Source: Ruminococcus flavefaciens FD-1
GTDB taxonomy: Bacteria > Bacillota > Clostridia > Oscillospirales > Ruminococcaceae
DNA length: 64,000 bases
Assembly: GCA_000174895.1 (NCBI GenBank)
Contig: ACOK01000119.1
Location: forward strand, 62,001-126,000
Reading direction: 5' to 3'
The position numbers were made by a program, and so were the translations under genes. Shown here one piece after another: positions 55,605 to 64,000 of the stretch. Every line of letters starts with the position of its first letter. Within the stretch, counting starts at the first letter, position 1. The notes under the pieces were generated by a model. That model had not been told where the DNA came from, searched no databases, and saw only the letters and a program-made list of their open reading frames with translations.

Positions 55605-58415
55605 TCAATACAGCACAAGTCGGGGATCAATGTAGTCCCAACCGTAGCCGTCCGTGTCTATATAAATGTGGAAATTCACATTTCCTGCTGTTGTTTTTGC
55701 GAACTCCTGTCCGTCATTGACTGTATCTCCTTCGGAGAAGCCACTCAGAAGCACAGCATTCGCAATGGTGACTTCCGTATCACGCTCAGTTCCGCCCGTG
55801 CCGTCATACCAATACTCAACATCGTCCTTGCGGACAGTGATCTTGTTTTCATCGGTATTCACATCGGTGATCTTGCCCTTGAACGGAGCTTTGAGCTTAT
55901 CGCCATTGGTACAGTACACCTTGATGCCCTGATACAATCCATCACTGTCAGTGTTCCAGCCCGTCATTTCATAACCAAACTCACGTTTCAGGTCATAGTC
56001 ACGGACAGTAGCACCCGGAAGAAGATTGTGCAAGGTCTGATGATTACCGTACATCGTTGCGGAATCCTCTGCGCCGACCAGTAAAGCATAATACTGTAAG
56101 CGTTCATCGGAATGGGACATACTGCTGAGTTTGTCAGCAATGACTTCATCAAAGGTCTTGTTCTGCTTGACATTGTAGTAGAGCTTGCACTCCGTTTTCC
56201 ACTTGTATTTCTCATAGTAGCCGTACATACAAACATCGTTCAGACTGCTGTTCCATATATGGGTATCAGTCGGGCTAACTAAGAACCAAGCATCTGTGCC
56301 GTCCCAACCCCAAAAGCTGCGGTCATGACGCTCTCCGCCGTGCATAAAGAAAAATGTGTCGGTATCGTTGTCGATGTAGTAAAACGGGTGGCTTGTGCCT
56401 GAATACCAGCGGTGATCCATGATAAAGAAGCCTGTTTCTCTGTAATCGTCATTCGGATCAAGAACACGATAGCCGTCTGTGATGCAGAGATAGCCGTCAT
56501 CGTCCTCATACTGTGATAATTCAGAGGTGATTGCTATCGGCTTGAAGCGGTATCTATACGGCTGCCCGTCATAGATATAAGCGTCCTTTTCGGTTCTGTA
56601 ATATGTTCCCGATGAAGCATTACCGCCGCCCCAATAGTTGTATGGGGAAAGCTCCTCCCAACGGGACTGATTATCGTACCAATAGACGAACTCATACTCA
56701 TCATTGAAAATTTCTTCAAGCAAGTCTTCCGTATCGCCGTCAAATTCCCAATAGTAAATATCATCGTTATCGGCATCGAGATCATAGTAGTAAGCACACA
56801 AAAAGCTCCACAGCTTATAGGTATCGAAGTCATACACAGGATCAAAGTCATAGACCGAGGAGCGTCCCCACACCCATTCATCAGGGGTGTCGGAGAGGTC
56901 ACGCCTGTTCGCACCAAAGTCCACAAGACCGTCCTTCCAGTCGGAGGAACTGCTTACCTTGCGAATCTTCTGATTGAGGTTATATGCAAGCTCCGTGTAG
57001 TATTTCTCCGCTTCGGAGAGGTCATAGTCCTGCGCTGCGTATGTGCCGAGGGTGAAGCCGCTGTGCGAGGAAGTCGCAGAGAACAGCATCGTGATAATGC
57101 CGAATACAAGCAATATCACAATGACAGGTATCGCCAGACAAAGAAAGAACTTTTTGACTTCGCTCTCATAGACATTCTTCACGAATTTCCACGCTGCCTT
57201 TAATGCGGCGGAGATCGTGTCCTTAGCACCTTTCTTCTTTTTCGGCTTTGGCTTTTTACGCTTCTTGTAGCTGTCATGCTTGTCTTTCAGTCGGGTTTCC
57301 TGCCTGTTCAGGCGGTTATTGGACTTCGACTTCTTGTCATTCAGGCGGTCACGCTGTTTTTCCTTTTTCTGCAAACGCTGAGGTTTGCTTACTTTCTGTG
57401 CCGCAGGTTCGACCACACGCCTTTTTGCAGAGTCAATAGCGTGGAGAAAATCGTTGTCCTGATCTTCGTTGACAGCCTTCTGCCAAGCTGATGCTTTCAT
57501 TCGTCCTGCGGTATAAGTGGCAGGCTTCAATGCAAGCAGTCCCGGTCTGGTCAATTTGCTGATCTTCTTTTGATTGCGGAACTCCTTGATACGGAATTTG
57601 CTCTCCGTTTTGAGCTGTTTACGCTCAAATTTCAGTTCACGCTTTGTCTGTTTGTAGGCTTGTAGCCTACGCTTATTCATAGCCTTGCGGAGCTTGTTGC
57701 CGTGGGCAGGCTTTTTCTTTGCCTTATATTCAGCCTTAGCACTTCTCAGAGCTGCCTTATTCGCCCTGAGCTTCGGATTGCCTGTTTTCGCCTTATACAG
57801 CTTGTTATCAGCCTTTTTAAGCTGAAACTTTGCCTTTTCAAGTTTGTGCTGTTTCTTTGTTTTCAGGTGATTGTGAACGCCCTTGACAGCATCAGTTGCC
57901 GTGCGGCCCATAAGAAATACACCACGGTGATAATCGTCAACCGCTTCACGGGTGTACTTCTGTTTGAGCTTGTTGCGGACTTCACGCTGGGCATTATCCG
58001 ATGTTTTCAGACCGACAGTCTCCGCAGCAAGTGCCGTATCGACTGCCGTCTGCGTAACATCGTGAACTGCGAAATTCACAGCACGGGCATTTGCCTTGAA
58101 CAGCTTGCCCTTCATGGTCTTTGGCTGCCATGATTTGATCGTCCTTGTAACCGAGGGTTTATCGCCCTGCACACGGTATTTCAGGTTGACAGCCTTATGG
58201 ATAAGCCCACGGTTATTGCCGTGATACGCTTTCGCACCACGGACAATATACGCACGGGTTCGGTATCTGCCGTGGCGGTTCGGCTCACGGCGATAGTCGA
58301 TCTGAAACTCCCTTGCTTTCAGATGGGAAACCACTTTCCAGCGGGGAGGTTTCTGAATACGGTCAAGCCGTGCCTGCGCTCTGCGGAGGTTATTTTCTTT
58401 TCTCTGTAAGCTCAT
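55605..58415 (-). CDS. CD1108-like conjugation protein with degenerate M23-like end
   Basis: A 936-aa protein. The first about 410 residues are extremely basic (KAKFQLKKADNKLYKAKTGN is typical) and lie on the cytoplasmic side. One membrane helix follows (FFLCLAIPVIVILLVFGIIT, about 421-440), then an extracellular Tyr/Asp-rich region (WVWGRSSVYDFDPVYDFDTY). The C-terminal about 90 residues have the beta pattern of LytM/M23 peptidases (LKAPFKGKITDVNTDENKIT, later VNFHIYIDTDGYGWDYIDP), but the HxH zinc ligands of active enzymes are not complete. In related ICEs this position holds the peptidoglycan hydrolase needed to open the wall; here a structural role is possible. Confidence 0.78.
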   Translation of the reverse strand: MSLQRKENNLRRAQARLDRIQKPPRWKVVSHLKAREFQIDYRREPNRHGRYRTRAYIVRGAKAYHGNNRGLIHKAVNLKYRVQGDKPSVTRTIKSWQPKTMKGKLFKANARAVNFAVHDVTQTAVDTALAAETVGLKTSDNAQREVRNKLKQKYTREAVDDYHRGVFLMGRTATDAVKGVHNHLKTKKQHKLEKAKFQLKKADNKLYKAKTGNPKLRANKAALRSAKAEYKAKKKPAHGNKLRKAMNKRRLQAYKQTKRELKFERKQLKTESKFRIKEFRNQKKISKLTRPGLLALKPATYTAGRMKASAWQKAVNEDQDNDFLHAIDSAKRRVVEPAAQKVSKPQRLQKKEKQRDRLNDKKSKSNNRLNRQETRLKDKHDSYKKRKKPKPKKKKGAKDTISAALKAAWKFVKNVYESEVKKFFLCLAIPVIVILLVFGIITMLFSATSSHSGFTLGTYAAQDYDLSEAEKYYTELAYNLNQKIRKVSSSSDWKDGLVDFGANRRDLSDTPDEWVWGRSSVYDFDPVYDFDTYKLWSFLCAYYYDLDADNDDIYYWEFDGDTEDLLEEIFNDEYEFVYWYDNQSRWEELSPYNYWGGGNASSGTYYRTEKDAYIYDGQPYRYRFKPIAITSELSQYEDDDGYLCITDGYRVLDPNDDYRETGFFIMDHRWYSGTSHPFYYIDNDTDTFFFMHGGERHDRSFWGWDGTDAWFLVSPTDTHIWNSSLNDVCMYGYYEKYKWKTECKLYYNVKQNKTFDEVIADKLSSMSHSDERLQYYALLVGAEDSATMYGNHQTLHNLLPGATVRDYDLKREFGYEMTGWNTDSDGLYQGIKVYCTNGDKLKAPFKGKITDVNTDENKITVRKDDVEYWYDGTGGTERDTEVTIANAVLLSGFSEGDTVNDGQEFAKTTAGNVNFHIYIDTDGYGWDYIDPRLVLY

Positions 58416-58436
58416 AAATCCTCCATTCTACGCAGT

Positions 58437-60881
58437 TTACGCACTTTCGGTCGGCTTCGTGGTCATAAGGCGATACATCTCTGTATCCGTCGGGAACTTG
58501 TCCGTGAACGGCAGTAAGACCTTATCATAGCGGATAAGTCCTTCGCCCGGACCGCTGTTCGTGACATACTTCATCTGCTCCTTTGAGATATGGAGCTTCT
58601 CAGCGAGAATATCCCTGTCTCCGGCTGCCTGATTGAGCATATACACGAAATCCGAATTGTCAAAGATGTTCTCGACCTCCTGAGAAGAAAGCAAGTCCTT
58701 GACATTCTGCGTGATTCCCGTAGGAACGCCGCCCCATTTACGGAAACGCTTCCAGATCTCAGCGGAATATTTCGCTGTCTGTTCTTCTTTCAGCAGAAGG
58801 TGGAACTCGTCGATATAGTAGCGAGTGATCTTCTTTTTCTCACGGTTTGCGGAAACCCTGTTCCACACGGTATCCTGAACGATCAGCATACCCACTTTCT
58901 TCAATTGATTGCCAAGCTCCTTAATATCAAAGCAGATGATACGATTGCTCATATCAATGTTGGTGCGATGATTAAAGAGGTTCTGGCTGCCGTTTACGAA
59001 CATTTCAAGGGAATTGGACACCCTCAGAGCGATTTCACCCTCGTTTTTCAGCTCACGCTGTAAGTCCGAAAGAAGCGGCATCTTCTCGACAGAAGGCTCA
59101 TTCTCAATGAAGTGCTTATAGAGACGCTGTACGCACTTATCTATAATGGAGCGTTCCTCAGCGGAAAGCCCGTAGCGACCGCCGACAATGATCTCACACA
59201 GGGAGATCAGGAAGTCGGACTTATTCGCAATGACTTCCATAGGATTGGAAAACATATAGTCATCAATGGTGATGTCCATAGGGTTGATGTGCTGTTCGCT
59301 GTTTGAAGCGATACGGATAAGCTGTCCGTGGAGCGCTGAAACAAGCGGAAAATACTCGCCTTCGGGATCGCAGATGATAATATCATCGGGAGTGGTCAAA
59401 AAGCAGTCGAGAATTTCACGCTTGACCGAGAACGATTTGCCTGCGCCCGGTGTTCCGAGGATAAGTCCGTTCGGGTTTTTGAGCCTTGACCTGTTGGCAC
59501 GGATCATGTTGCCTGATAAGGTGTTAATACCGTAATAGGTAGCCTGTCCGTCCTGAAACAGCTCTTTTGTGGTAAACGGCACGAAAATAGCGATACCGCT
59601 TGTGTGCATCTCACGACGAACAGGAATCTCGTTATAGCACAGCGGAAGTGTGGAAACGAGCGTCTGCTCCTGCCTGTAATCGTAAGGGAACATCGTGCAG
59701 TTGTTCTTCTGGCAAGTTCTTTTGAGCATCTCAGAAAGCAGTTTCAGCTCTTTCTTCGATTTTGCGTATGCCCTGAGCGAAATGCTGATATGGAACAGTC
59801 GCTCATTCTTACTGTTCAGATCACCGAGGAGCTTTTCAATATCCTCGATATACATCTTGATCGCAGGAGGCAGAATATCAGGATCATAGCCAGACTGCGA
59901 TGCCTTTTTCTGCTCATCAATTTTCATTTGCTCAACATTCGTGAGCTTCTTTTTGACGAATTTCAGGGCATCTATCTGGTCCAGTGGTTCGACATGAATG
60001 TTCACGCAGAACAGATTCTGCATTTCAAGGAAGTCCTTGAGTATCTCATCGGGCAGCTCTCCGGCGAGGATATTCATACCCCACACAGCACCGTAGGCAT
60101 TGCCGATCTCAAAGTCGCTCTTATTGAATTTGAGCGAAGGCGGGCAGATAAAGTCCTTTGTGTCCATTCCTGCCCTCAGCATTTCGCCCCAATCGAAAAG
60201 AAATGGGGAATTTCTGTAAGGGTTCAGGGCATAGTACAGAGCTTCAAGTCTCTGCCTGCCGTCAAGCAGTTCCGCTTCGACTCCGAAAGCCTTAAATCCC
60301 TTGATAACATCATTCTTGATCGACATGAGCTTTGCCCTTGCCGCCTTGTATGATGTGGATTCGATACCGAATGTCAGAAACTTCCTTGCACTCTGCCCGT
60401 TGCTGCCTTTCAGGAGCTTGTCAGTGAGCATTTCACTGTATTCCTTGCGGATCGCATTGAAATCATCTTCCTGTTCGGGTATCTGCACCGTTTTGACGAG
60501 CTTTGCCTTTGAACGGTTCTGATTTTCAAAGGTAAGCTGGAATTTGATCGTATTGTCAAAGAGATTGATCACATCGCAGTATTTACTGAAAATATTGTTC
60601 TGTTCCTCAAACTCCGAAATGGAGTAGTTGGCATCGAAAAACTGCACCGTCAGGGAAAAGAAATTCTCCGACACCTGGCACACGCCGTCCTGATACATAC
60701 ACAGGAACGGTATCGTGTTCTGCACAGTTGATTTACCGCCGTTTTCACTCCTGATCTCCGCCATTCTTGCGGAGAGTATCTTTTTCTCCTCTTTTGATAA
60801 CTGAGAGGCAGGCTTGCCCATGATAACATTAGCCGAGCTGCGGTTATCACTTCTTTTGGCATTTCTCTTTCTAAAGCCCAT
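58437..60881 (-). CDS. VirB4/TraE-type conjugation ATPase
   Basis: This 814-aa motor ATPase drives the type IV secretion channel. The N-terminal CagE/TrbE domain (about 40-400) precedes Walker A LGTPGAGKSFSVKRE (about 470-484), IIICDPEGEYFPL (about 497-509) and Walker B ITRYYIDEFHLLL (about 680-692), with the AKYSAEIWKRFRKWGG arginine-finger area next. It is 21 bp upstream of the CD1108-like gene and downstream of prgI, the conserved order in Firmicutes ICEs. Complete, family-typical length. Confidence 0.93.
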   Translation of the reverse strand: MGFRKRNAKRSDNRSSANVIMGKPASQLSKEEKKILSARMAEIRSENGGKSTVQNTIPFLCMYQDGVCQVSENFFSLTVQFFDANYSISEFEEQNNIFSKYCDVINLFDNTIKFQLTFENQNRSKAKLVKTVQIPEQEDDFNAIRKEYSEMLTDKLLKGSNGQSARKFLTFGIESTSYKAARAKLMSIKNDVIKGFKAFGVEAELLDGRQRLEALYYALNPYRNSPFLFDWGEMLRAGMDTKDFICPPSLKFNKSDFEIGNAYGAVWGMNILAGELPDEILKDFLEMQNLFCVNIHVEPLDQIDALKFVKKKLTNVEQMKIDEQKKASQSGYDPDILPPAIKMYIEDIEKLLGDLNSKNERLFHISISLRAYAKSKKELKLLSEMLKRTCQKNNCTMFPYDYRQEQTLVSTLPLCYNEIPVRREMHTSGIAIFVPFTTKELFQDGQATYYGINTLSGNMIRANRSRLKNPNGLILGTPGAGKSFSVKREILDCFLTTPDDIIICDPEGEYFPLVSALHGQLIRIASNSEQHINPMDITIDDYMFSNPMEVIANKSDFLISLCEIIVGGRYGLSAEERSIIDKCVQRLYKHFIENEPSVEKMPLLSDLQRELKNEGEIALRVSNSLEMFVNGSQNLFNHRTNIDMSNRIICFDIKELGNQLKKVGMLIVQDTVWNRVSANREKKKITRYYIDEFHLLLKEEQTAKYSAEIWKRFRKWGGVPTGITQNVKDLLSSQEVENIFDNSDFVYMLNQAAGDRDILAEKLHISKEQMKYVTNSGPGEGLIRYDKVLLPFTDKFPTDTEMYRLMTTKPTESA

Positions 60882-60946
60882 TGTGACCTCCGTTTATATT
60901 CCAAAGCGGAGACACCGAAAGTTATACTATTATATAAGTGGAGCTG

Positions 60947-61324
60947 TTAGCCTTTTCTTTCGGCATCTCTCAGCTTCTTCTTGATTCTGTTGTATTCGAT
61001 CTGTCTTTCGATAGAAACGAAAATGTTGGTTGTTCGGTAATATCGCTTTCTCGGTCGGGTGAAGTATTCACGCATGAACTTCACCTGTTTCTCCAGGAAC
61101 ACGCCGTTTTTCTTGTAAATGCCGCAGAGTATCGCAGGTGCAGCGACCGCACCCATTGCGAATATAGCACCCGACATTCCGATAGACGCTCTTGTGAGAA
61201 AGTACACAGGCGCACCAAGAACAAGACCGATACCGAAGCATATTACCTGTCTTTTTGTAAATCCCATAATGAACTTTTCCTTGATGTCGTTCAAGTCCTT
61301 TGGGATCGGTACATAATGTGCCAT
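60947..61324 (-). CDS. PrgI-family conjugation membrane protein
   Basis: A 125-aa protein with the N-terminal pattern YVPIPKDLNDIKEKFIMGFT, then two membrane helices (about 27-42 and 49-66) and a basic C-terminal tail (KKKLRDAERKG). PrgI/TcpE/VirB3-like proteins form the inner-membrane collar with VirB4, whose gene follows after 65 bp. Family recognised from this layout. Confidence 0.85.
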   Translation of the reverse strand: MAHYVPIPKDLNDIKEKFIMGFTKRQVICFGIGLVLGAPVYFLTRASIGMSGAIFAMGAVAAPAILCGIYKKNGVFLEKQVKFMREYFTRPRKRYYRTTNIFVSIERQIEYNRIKKKLRDAERKG

Positions 61325-61344
61325 TTTTGACCTCCGATCTTGTT

Positions 61345-62286
61345 TTAGTGCGCGTTAAACACTGATTTGCTGATAGCTCCAGTACGGAGAATCGTGAAGA
61401 TAAGTGCTGCGGTATAGCCGAGAAGCAGTCCCATTTGCAGGATAACGCCGTCTGTACTTGCATTCAGAGCAACGATCGCATTGCTGAAAAGCGTCTTGAA
61501 AATACCGAGTGCCACTACGATAAAGAATCCCTGGAAAGAAAGAGCGAGAAGCTGTTTGATCCAGTTCTTACCGATAGAAGCCCATTCACCGCTGTCCATC
61601 ATAGTTGCCATAGGGATAGGAGCGATTGATAAGTACATGAACACCTCAATAATTCTTGAAGCCAGTGTAATAACAATTGCCACAATTAGTATCAGTACCC
61701 CAAGATGAACGATCAGGGAAATAAACCACACCGTCATCAGCTCACCCAAGCTCAGACCGCTGAGTGCCGACGGATTGATCGAGAGCGTGGAAGATAGATA
61801 ATCTCCGGTCCCGAATAGTGTGGCAAGCCCGTTGGAGCATACAGTTGTGCCAAACGAGAATAGTGCCGAAGCGATGTAATAGGTGTTGGCGACCAATATT
61901 ACACCGCAAAGTGCTTTTATGATCCATTTTATAAAAATAGAATCATCAAAGTCTTTGAAGTTGTTTCCTCGCAGTACCATCTGTATCAGTTCATTCAGCA
62001 GGATAACTGTCAGAATGAAACCGCCGATAGGCACTACGACATTGTTGCAAAGCGTTTCGATCGTTGTCCAGATCGTTGTCCCTCCGCTGCCACCGCCAGT
62101 AAACTGTGACGGGTGTTGCGTGATAAAGTCATTGACAAGTCCACCGCTGCCGCCTGTTCCCGTTGTCTGCGAGAAAGTATCGGAAAGCAAGTCGGAAATG
62201 CCGTCGAATTGGCTTGTTATACCGTCTTTGAACAGGTCTTTACACCAATCTTCCAGTGCATCGATCGCATCGCTGATAATTCCCAT
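61345..62286 (-). CDS. VirB6/TrbL-like (CD1112-type) conjugation membrane protein
   Basis: A 313-aa polytopic protein with six or so membrane segments, including FILTVILLNELIQMVLRG (about 95-112), IIKALCGVILVANTYYI, LIVHLGVLILIVAIVITLAS and LLLGYTAALIFTILRTGAIS. A Gly-rich soluble loop (TTGTGGSGGLVND) occurs near residue 42. It is encoded directly before PrgI and VirB4 in the ICE order and forms part of the membrane pore. It starts with a 1-bp stop/start overlap to the 62286-62855 gene. Confidence 0.85.
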   Translation of the reverse strand: MGIISDAIDALEDWCKDLFKDGITSQFDGISDLLSDTFSQTTGTGGSGGLVNDFITQHPSQFTGGGSGGTTIWTTIETLCNNVVVPIGGFILTVILLNELIQMVLRGNNFKDFDDSIFIKWIIKALCGVILVANTYYIASALFSFGTTVCSNGLATLFGTGDYLSSTLSINPSALSGLSLGELMTVWFISLIVHLGVLILIVAIVITLASRIIEVFMYLSIAPIPMATMMDSGEWASIGKNWIKQLLALSFQGFFIVVALGIFKTLFSNAIVALNASTDGVILQMGLLLGYTAALIFTILRTGAISKSVFNAH

Positions 62287-62855
62287 TATTCATCACCTCC
62301 AATCGTGGGAGTGACTAAAGGTCTGTCATATTTGACAAGCTGCCGAAGCTCCAGTTTGGAGGGCAGAAGGTCACGGCAGAAGTAAGCAGAGCCGAAGTGA
62401 TTGCCCTTAGTAGTACATTCCATGTTCTGCCGTGTATGATAGTCCACACGCCCGTCAAAGGAGAGCATCTGGATTTCGTTGTTGAAAATCTTATATCTCG
62501 CCTTGCCTTGAATACTGTTCACAGGCAGGAGCAGAGCAAAGGGCTTTTGGAAAGAAAATGCTCGTTTCAGAACATCATTCTTTTTGCTGAATGGGGGATT
62601 GGACACAAGAATGTCCCATTGTTCGGGTTCATACCTGAAAAAGTCCTGTCCCTCCTTTAAGCTGCTTCGCTCTACTTCATAGCCTTTTTCCGAAAGAAAC
62701 TGATAGAAAGCACTCCATTCCTCATCGAACGGACACCATATCTTCTTGTCTTTCGGAAGAAACTCCAGTAGTGGTTCTATCGCATAAAATGGTGTGTAGA
62801 CCTCATCTCCTGCACTTGTTCGGTTAGCTGTCAGATAACCGATGTTTATTCCCAT
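62286..62855 (-). CDS. Phage/ICE-type N6-adenine methyltransferase-like protein
   Basis: A 189-aa protein. WDILVSNPPFSKKNDVLKRA (about residues 75-94) contains the NPPF motif IV of amino-methyltransferases, and VYTPFYAIEPLLEFLPKDKK resembles the N-terminal substrate-handling segment. Motif I (SAM binding) is not obvious, which is common for this short family often labelled as sugar-phosphate nucleotidyltransferase. It is wedged between the VirB6-like gene and the truncated maff2 gene. Orphan DNA methylation is the best guess; confidence in activity is modest. Confidence 0.65.
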   Translation of the reverse strand: MGINIGYLTANRTSAGDEVYTPFYAIEPLLEFLPKDKKIWCPFDEEWSAFYQFLSEKGYEVERSSLKEGQDFFRYEPEQWDILVSNPPFSKKNDVLKRAFSFQKPFALLLPVNSIQGKARYKIFNNEIQMLSFDGRVDYHTRQNMECTTKGNHFGSAYFCRDLLPSKLELRQLVKYDRPLVTPTIGGDE

Positions 62856-62987
62856 ACTGTCTTATCGCTCATACCCACCACACCCCACCGCTGAGCGACC
62901 TTTCATAATTCTATTGGAACGGCATTATTTATATAGCGTTCAGCCGAGGTTTACGCTTGTCTCCGTTCTGAATTTTCGGTATTCAGA

Positions 62988-63090
62988 TTACACCGCACCG
63001 GTCATCATACCCTCAAGAACAGGTACGAGAATGATAGCGAGGAGGATCAGACCAAGACCAGCCATAAGCTGCTTCATGCCCTGAGACTTA
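62988..63090 (-). pseudogene. Truncated Maff2-like conjugation membrane protein
   Basis: The minus-strand frame ending TAA at 62988-62990 reads KSQGMKQLMAGLGLILLAII then LVPVLEGMMTGAV. The KSQGxKQLMAG...LVPxL end is characteristic of the small Maff2/TrbC-like membrane protein encoded before VirB6-like genes in Firmicutes ICEs. The N-terminal half (normally ending GNDNPGA before KSQG) is missing: upstream, the frame changes to unrelated sequence and stops near 63119. The cut therefore lies close to 63,090, the left border of a second insertion. Confidence 0.7.
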
Positions 63091-63173
63091 CGACAGTAGG
63101 CATAAAGAAGTTTTCAGACAAACATTGTAAGACAGGTACAGCAAGCTAAATTATTACCGAAAGGGTGCTTACA

Positions 63174-63404
63174 ATGATCGATATGATTTACAACCTTCGT
63201 GTGGGGGATATTCACGCCGCTGAGTTCTCGGACGAGTTTAACAAGCTCTGTATACCGTTTGAAAATTCGCTGAGTGAGGAGCAGATCGATATATTCCACA
63301 AGATACTGGACTGTGTGAGCGATACCGCCGCCGCTGAGATGAGGGCTGCTTACAAGGTCGGCTTCAAGGACGGAGCGACAGTGATGGGAGAGGTTCTCAA
63401 ATAA
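63174..63404 (+). CDS. DUF6809-like protein, copy in the second element
   Basis: A 76-aa protein differing from the 22413 product at only about a dozen positions, mostly at the two ends (MIDMIYNLRVGDIHAAEFSD at the start). The start is ATG 63174, giving the same length as the other copy; an upstream in-frame ATG (63165) is possible. It is the first gene inside the second insertion and has its own terminator. Its identical position in two elements suggests a shared element-specific function that is still unknown. Confidence 0.75.
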   Translation: MIDMIYNLRVGDIHAAEFSDEFNKLCIPFENSLSEEQIDIFHKILDCVSDTAAAEMRAAYKVGFKDGATVMGEVLK

Positions 63405-63411
63405 TAGAAAC

Positions 63412-63447
63412 GATAACGGCTGTGTAGTTTGCATAGCCGTTATTTTT
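63412..63447 (+). terminator. Rho-independent terminator
   Basis: ATAACGGCT (63413-63421) and AGCCGTTAT (63434-63442) with TTTTTG, after the DUF6809-like gene. Confidence 0.8.
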
Positions 63448-63481
63448 GAATCTAAGTCCGCTCAAAAATACTTGAAAATCA

Positions 63482-63510
63482 TTGACTTTATGACTTTTCC
63501 GTGTTATAAT
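63482..63510 (+). promoter_or_regulatory. Promoter of the C5 methyltransferase gene
   Basis: TTGACT (63482-63487), a 17-bp spacer and TATAAT (63505-63510). The leader contains a CTCAAGC-tgattgac-GCTTGAG hairpin. Confidence 0.8.
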
Positions 63511-63586
63511 AATAAAATGAAGTATAATGCCCTCAAGCTGATTGACGCTTGAGAATTAACATAGAATAAGCGAATGGTGTTTCAAA

Positions 63587-64000
63587 ATGAAAAGAATTAA
63601 CGATGATAGATTAACCTATATTAGTCTATTCAGCAGTGCAGGTGTTGGGTGTTACGGCTTTAAGATGCGCGGATTTGAGTGCATTGCTACCAATGAGATT
63701 GTTGAGCGCCGTATCAATGTCCAAAAGTTCAACGAAAAATGCAAATATGAAACAGGTTATATTTGTGGGGATATTACTGAGGAAAGCGTCAAGCAGCACT
63801 TGTTGGGAGAAGTAGAACGTTGGAGAAAACACGAAAAAATCAACAATGTTACTGTTGTTGTTGCCACCCCTCCCTGTCAAGGAATGTCCGTCGCCAATCA
63901 TAAAAAGGCTGAAAACGAGATTGTTAGGAACTCCCTTGTTATTGAATCCATTAAAATAATTGAAGAAATTAGCCCCTTATTTTTCATATTCGAGAATGTT
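63587..64000 (+). CDS. C5-cytosine DNA methyltransferase (5' part)
   Basis: The first 138 residues are visible. Motif I is LFSSAGVGCYGFKMRGFECI (about 14-33), and motif IV VVATPPCQGMSVANHKK (about 92-108) has the catalytic Cys; FFIFENV at the window edge is motif VI. It differs from the 52961 enzyme (PCQ and ENV here, PCT and ENN there) and belongs to the AT-richer cargo of the second element. The frame is open to the end of the window, so length and partner genes are unknown. Confidence 0.88.
   Translation, partial: MKRINDDRLTYISLFSSAGVGCYGFKMRGFECIATNEIVERRINVQKFNEKCKYETGYICGDITEESVKQHLLGEVERWRKHEKINNVTVVVATPPCQGMSVANHKKAENEIVRNSLVIESIKIIEEISPLFFIFENV

Larger units (their letters stand above)
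63091..64000 (+). mobile_element. Start of a second insertion element (truncated by window)
   Basis: Sequence to the right of about 63,090 breaks the maff2-like gene and opens with a near-copy of the DUF6809-like gene that also opens the 22331-35401 element. A C5 methyltransferase follows. The other border, and presumably a recombinase, lie outside the window. The exact border is uncertain by a few bases. Confidence 0.55.

Noticed and set aside
62842-63084. 80-aa plus-strand ORF at the right junction
   Set aside because: It is antisense to the maff2 remnant and the 5' end of the 62286-62855 gene; no ribosome site.

Overview
The window looks like accessory DNA of a gut Clostridia (Firmicutes; Oscillospirales/Ruminococcus-like). 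The evidence is the Gram-positive ICE conjugation set (VirB4, PrgI, VirB6-like, DUF4366/CD1107-like, DUF4315, TopB, and a giant primase/methylase/SNF2 protein), AGGAGG ribosome sites, TTGACA/TATAAT promoters with 17-bp spacers, and DUF6465 and TnpX/TnpW-type genes. This placement is inferred from gene families, not from a database search.

Layout. (1) 1-11.5 kb, accessory genes: small ORFs, GNAT acetyltransferases, a NYN-domain protein, a Y-family polymerase operon (polymerase, AAA ATPase, YolD-like, two unknowns), a stress-flavoured operon (HEAT, HXXEE, SRAP, GNAT, DUF3267), a SLOG protein whose frame runs into a DUF6465 gene, and a divergent XRE regulator. (2) 11.6-20.3 kb, a type I restriction-modification locus: hsdM-hsdS-hsdR, then two identical silent target-recognition cassettes, a tyrosine recombinase, and a further silent cassette on the opposite strand. 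This is the layout of a phase-variable type I system. (3) 20.4-22.3 kb and 35.4-62.9 kb, the minus-strand conjugation module of an ICE. Its giant protein (about 3,852 aa when rejoined) is cut in two. (4) 22.33-35.40 kb, a 13.07-kb mobilizable element lying inside that gene at the helicase GTP motif. It has an 8-bp direct repeat at its borders, 20-bp terminal inverted repeats (16/20), a TnpX-like large serine recombinase, MOBP relaxase/MobC with an oriT-like region, and cargo: Ktr-type K+ uptake plus a KdpDE-like two-component system, a GNAT and a serine hydrolase. (5) 62.99-64.0 kb, a truncated maff2-like conjugation gene followed by the start of a second insertion. That insertion opens with a near-copy of the first element's left-end gene and carries a C5 DNA methyltransferase that runs off the window.

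How it fits together. The ICE machinery has been invaded twice. The first insertion removes the C-terminal half of the helicase from the giant gene, but the two halves rejoin exactly in frame across the 8-bp core, so excision should restore it. The helicase and maff2 breaks make transfer of the ICE in its current state doubtful. The smaller element keeps its own relaxase and oriT and could be mobilized in trans. A palindrome with compensating stem changes recurs at five gene ends across both the accessory and ICE parts, suggesting these regions share a history.
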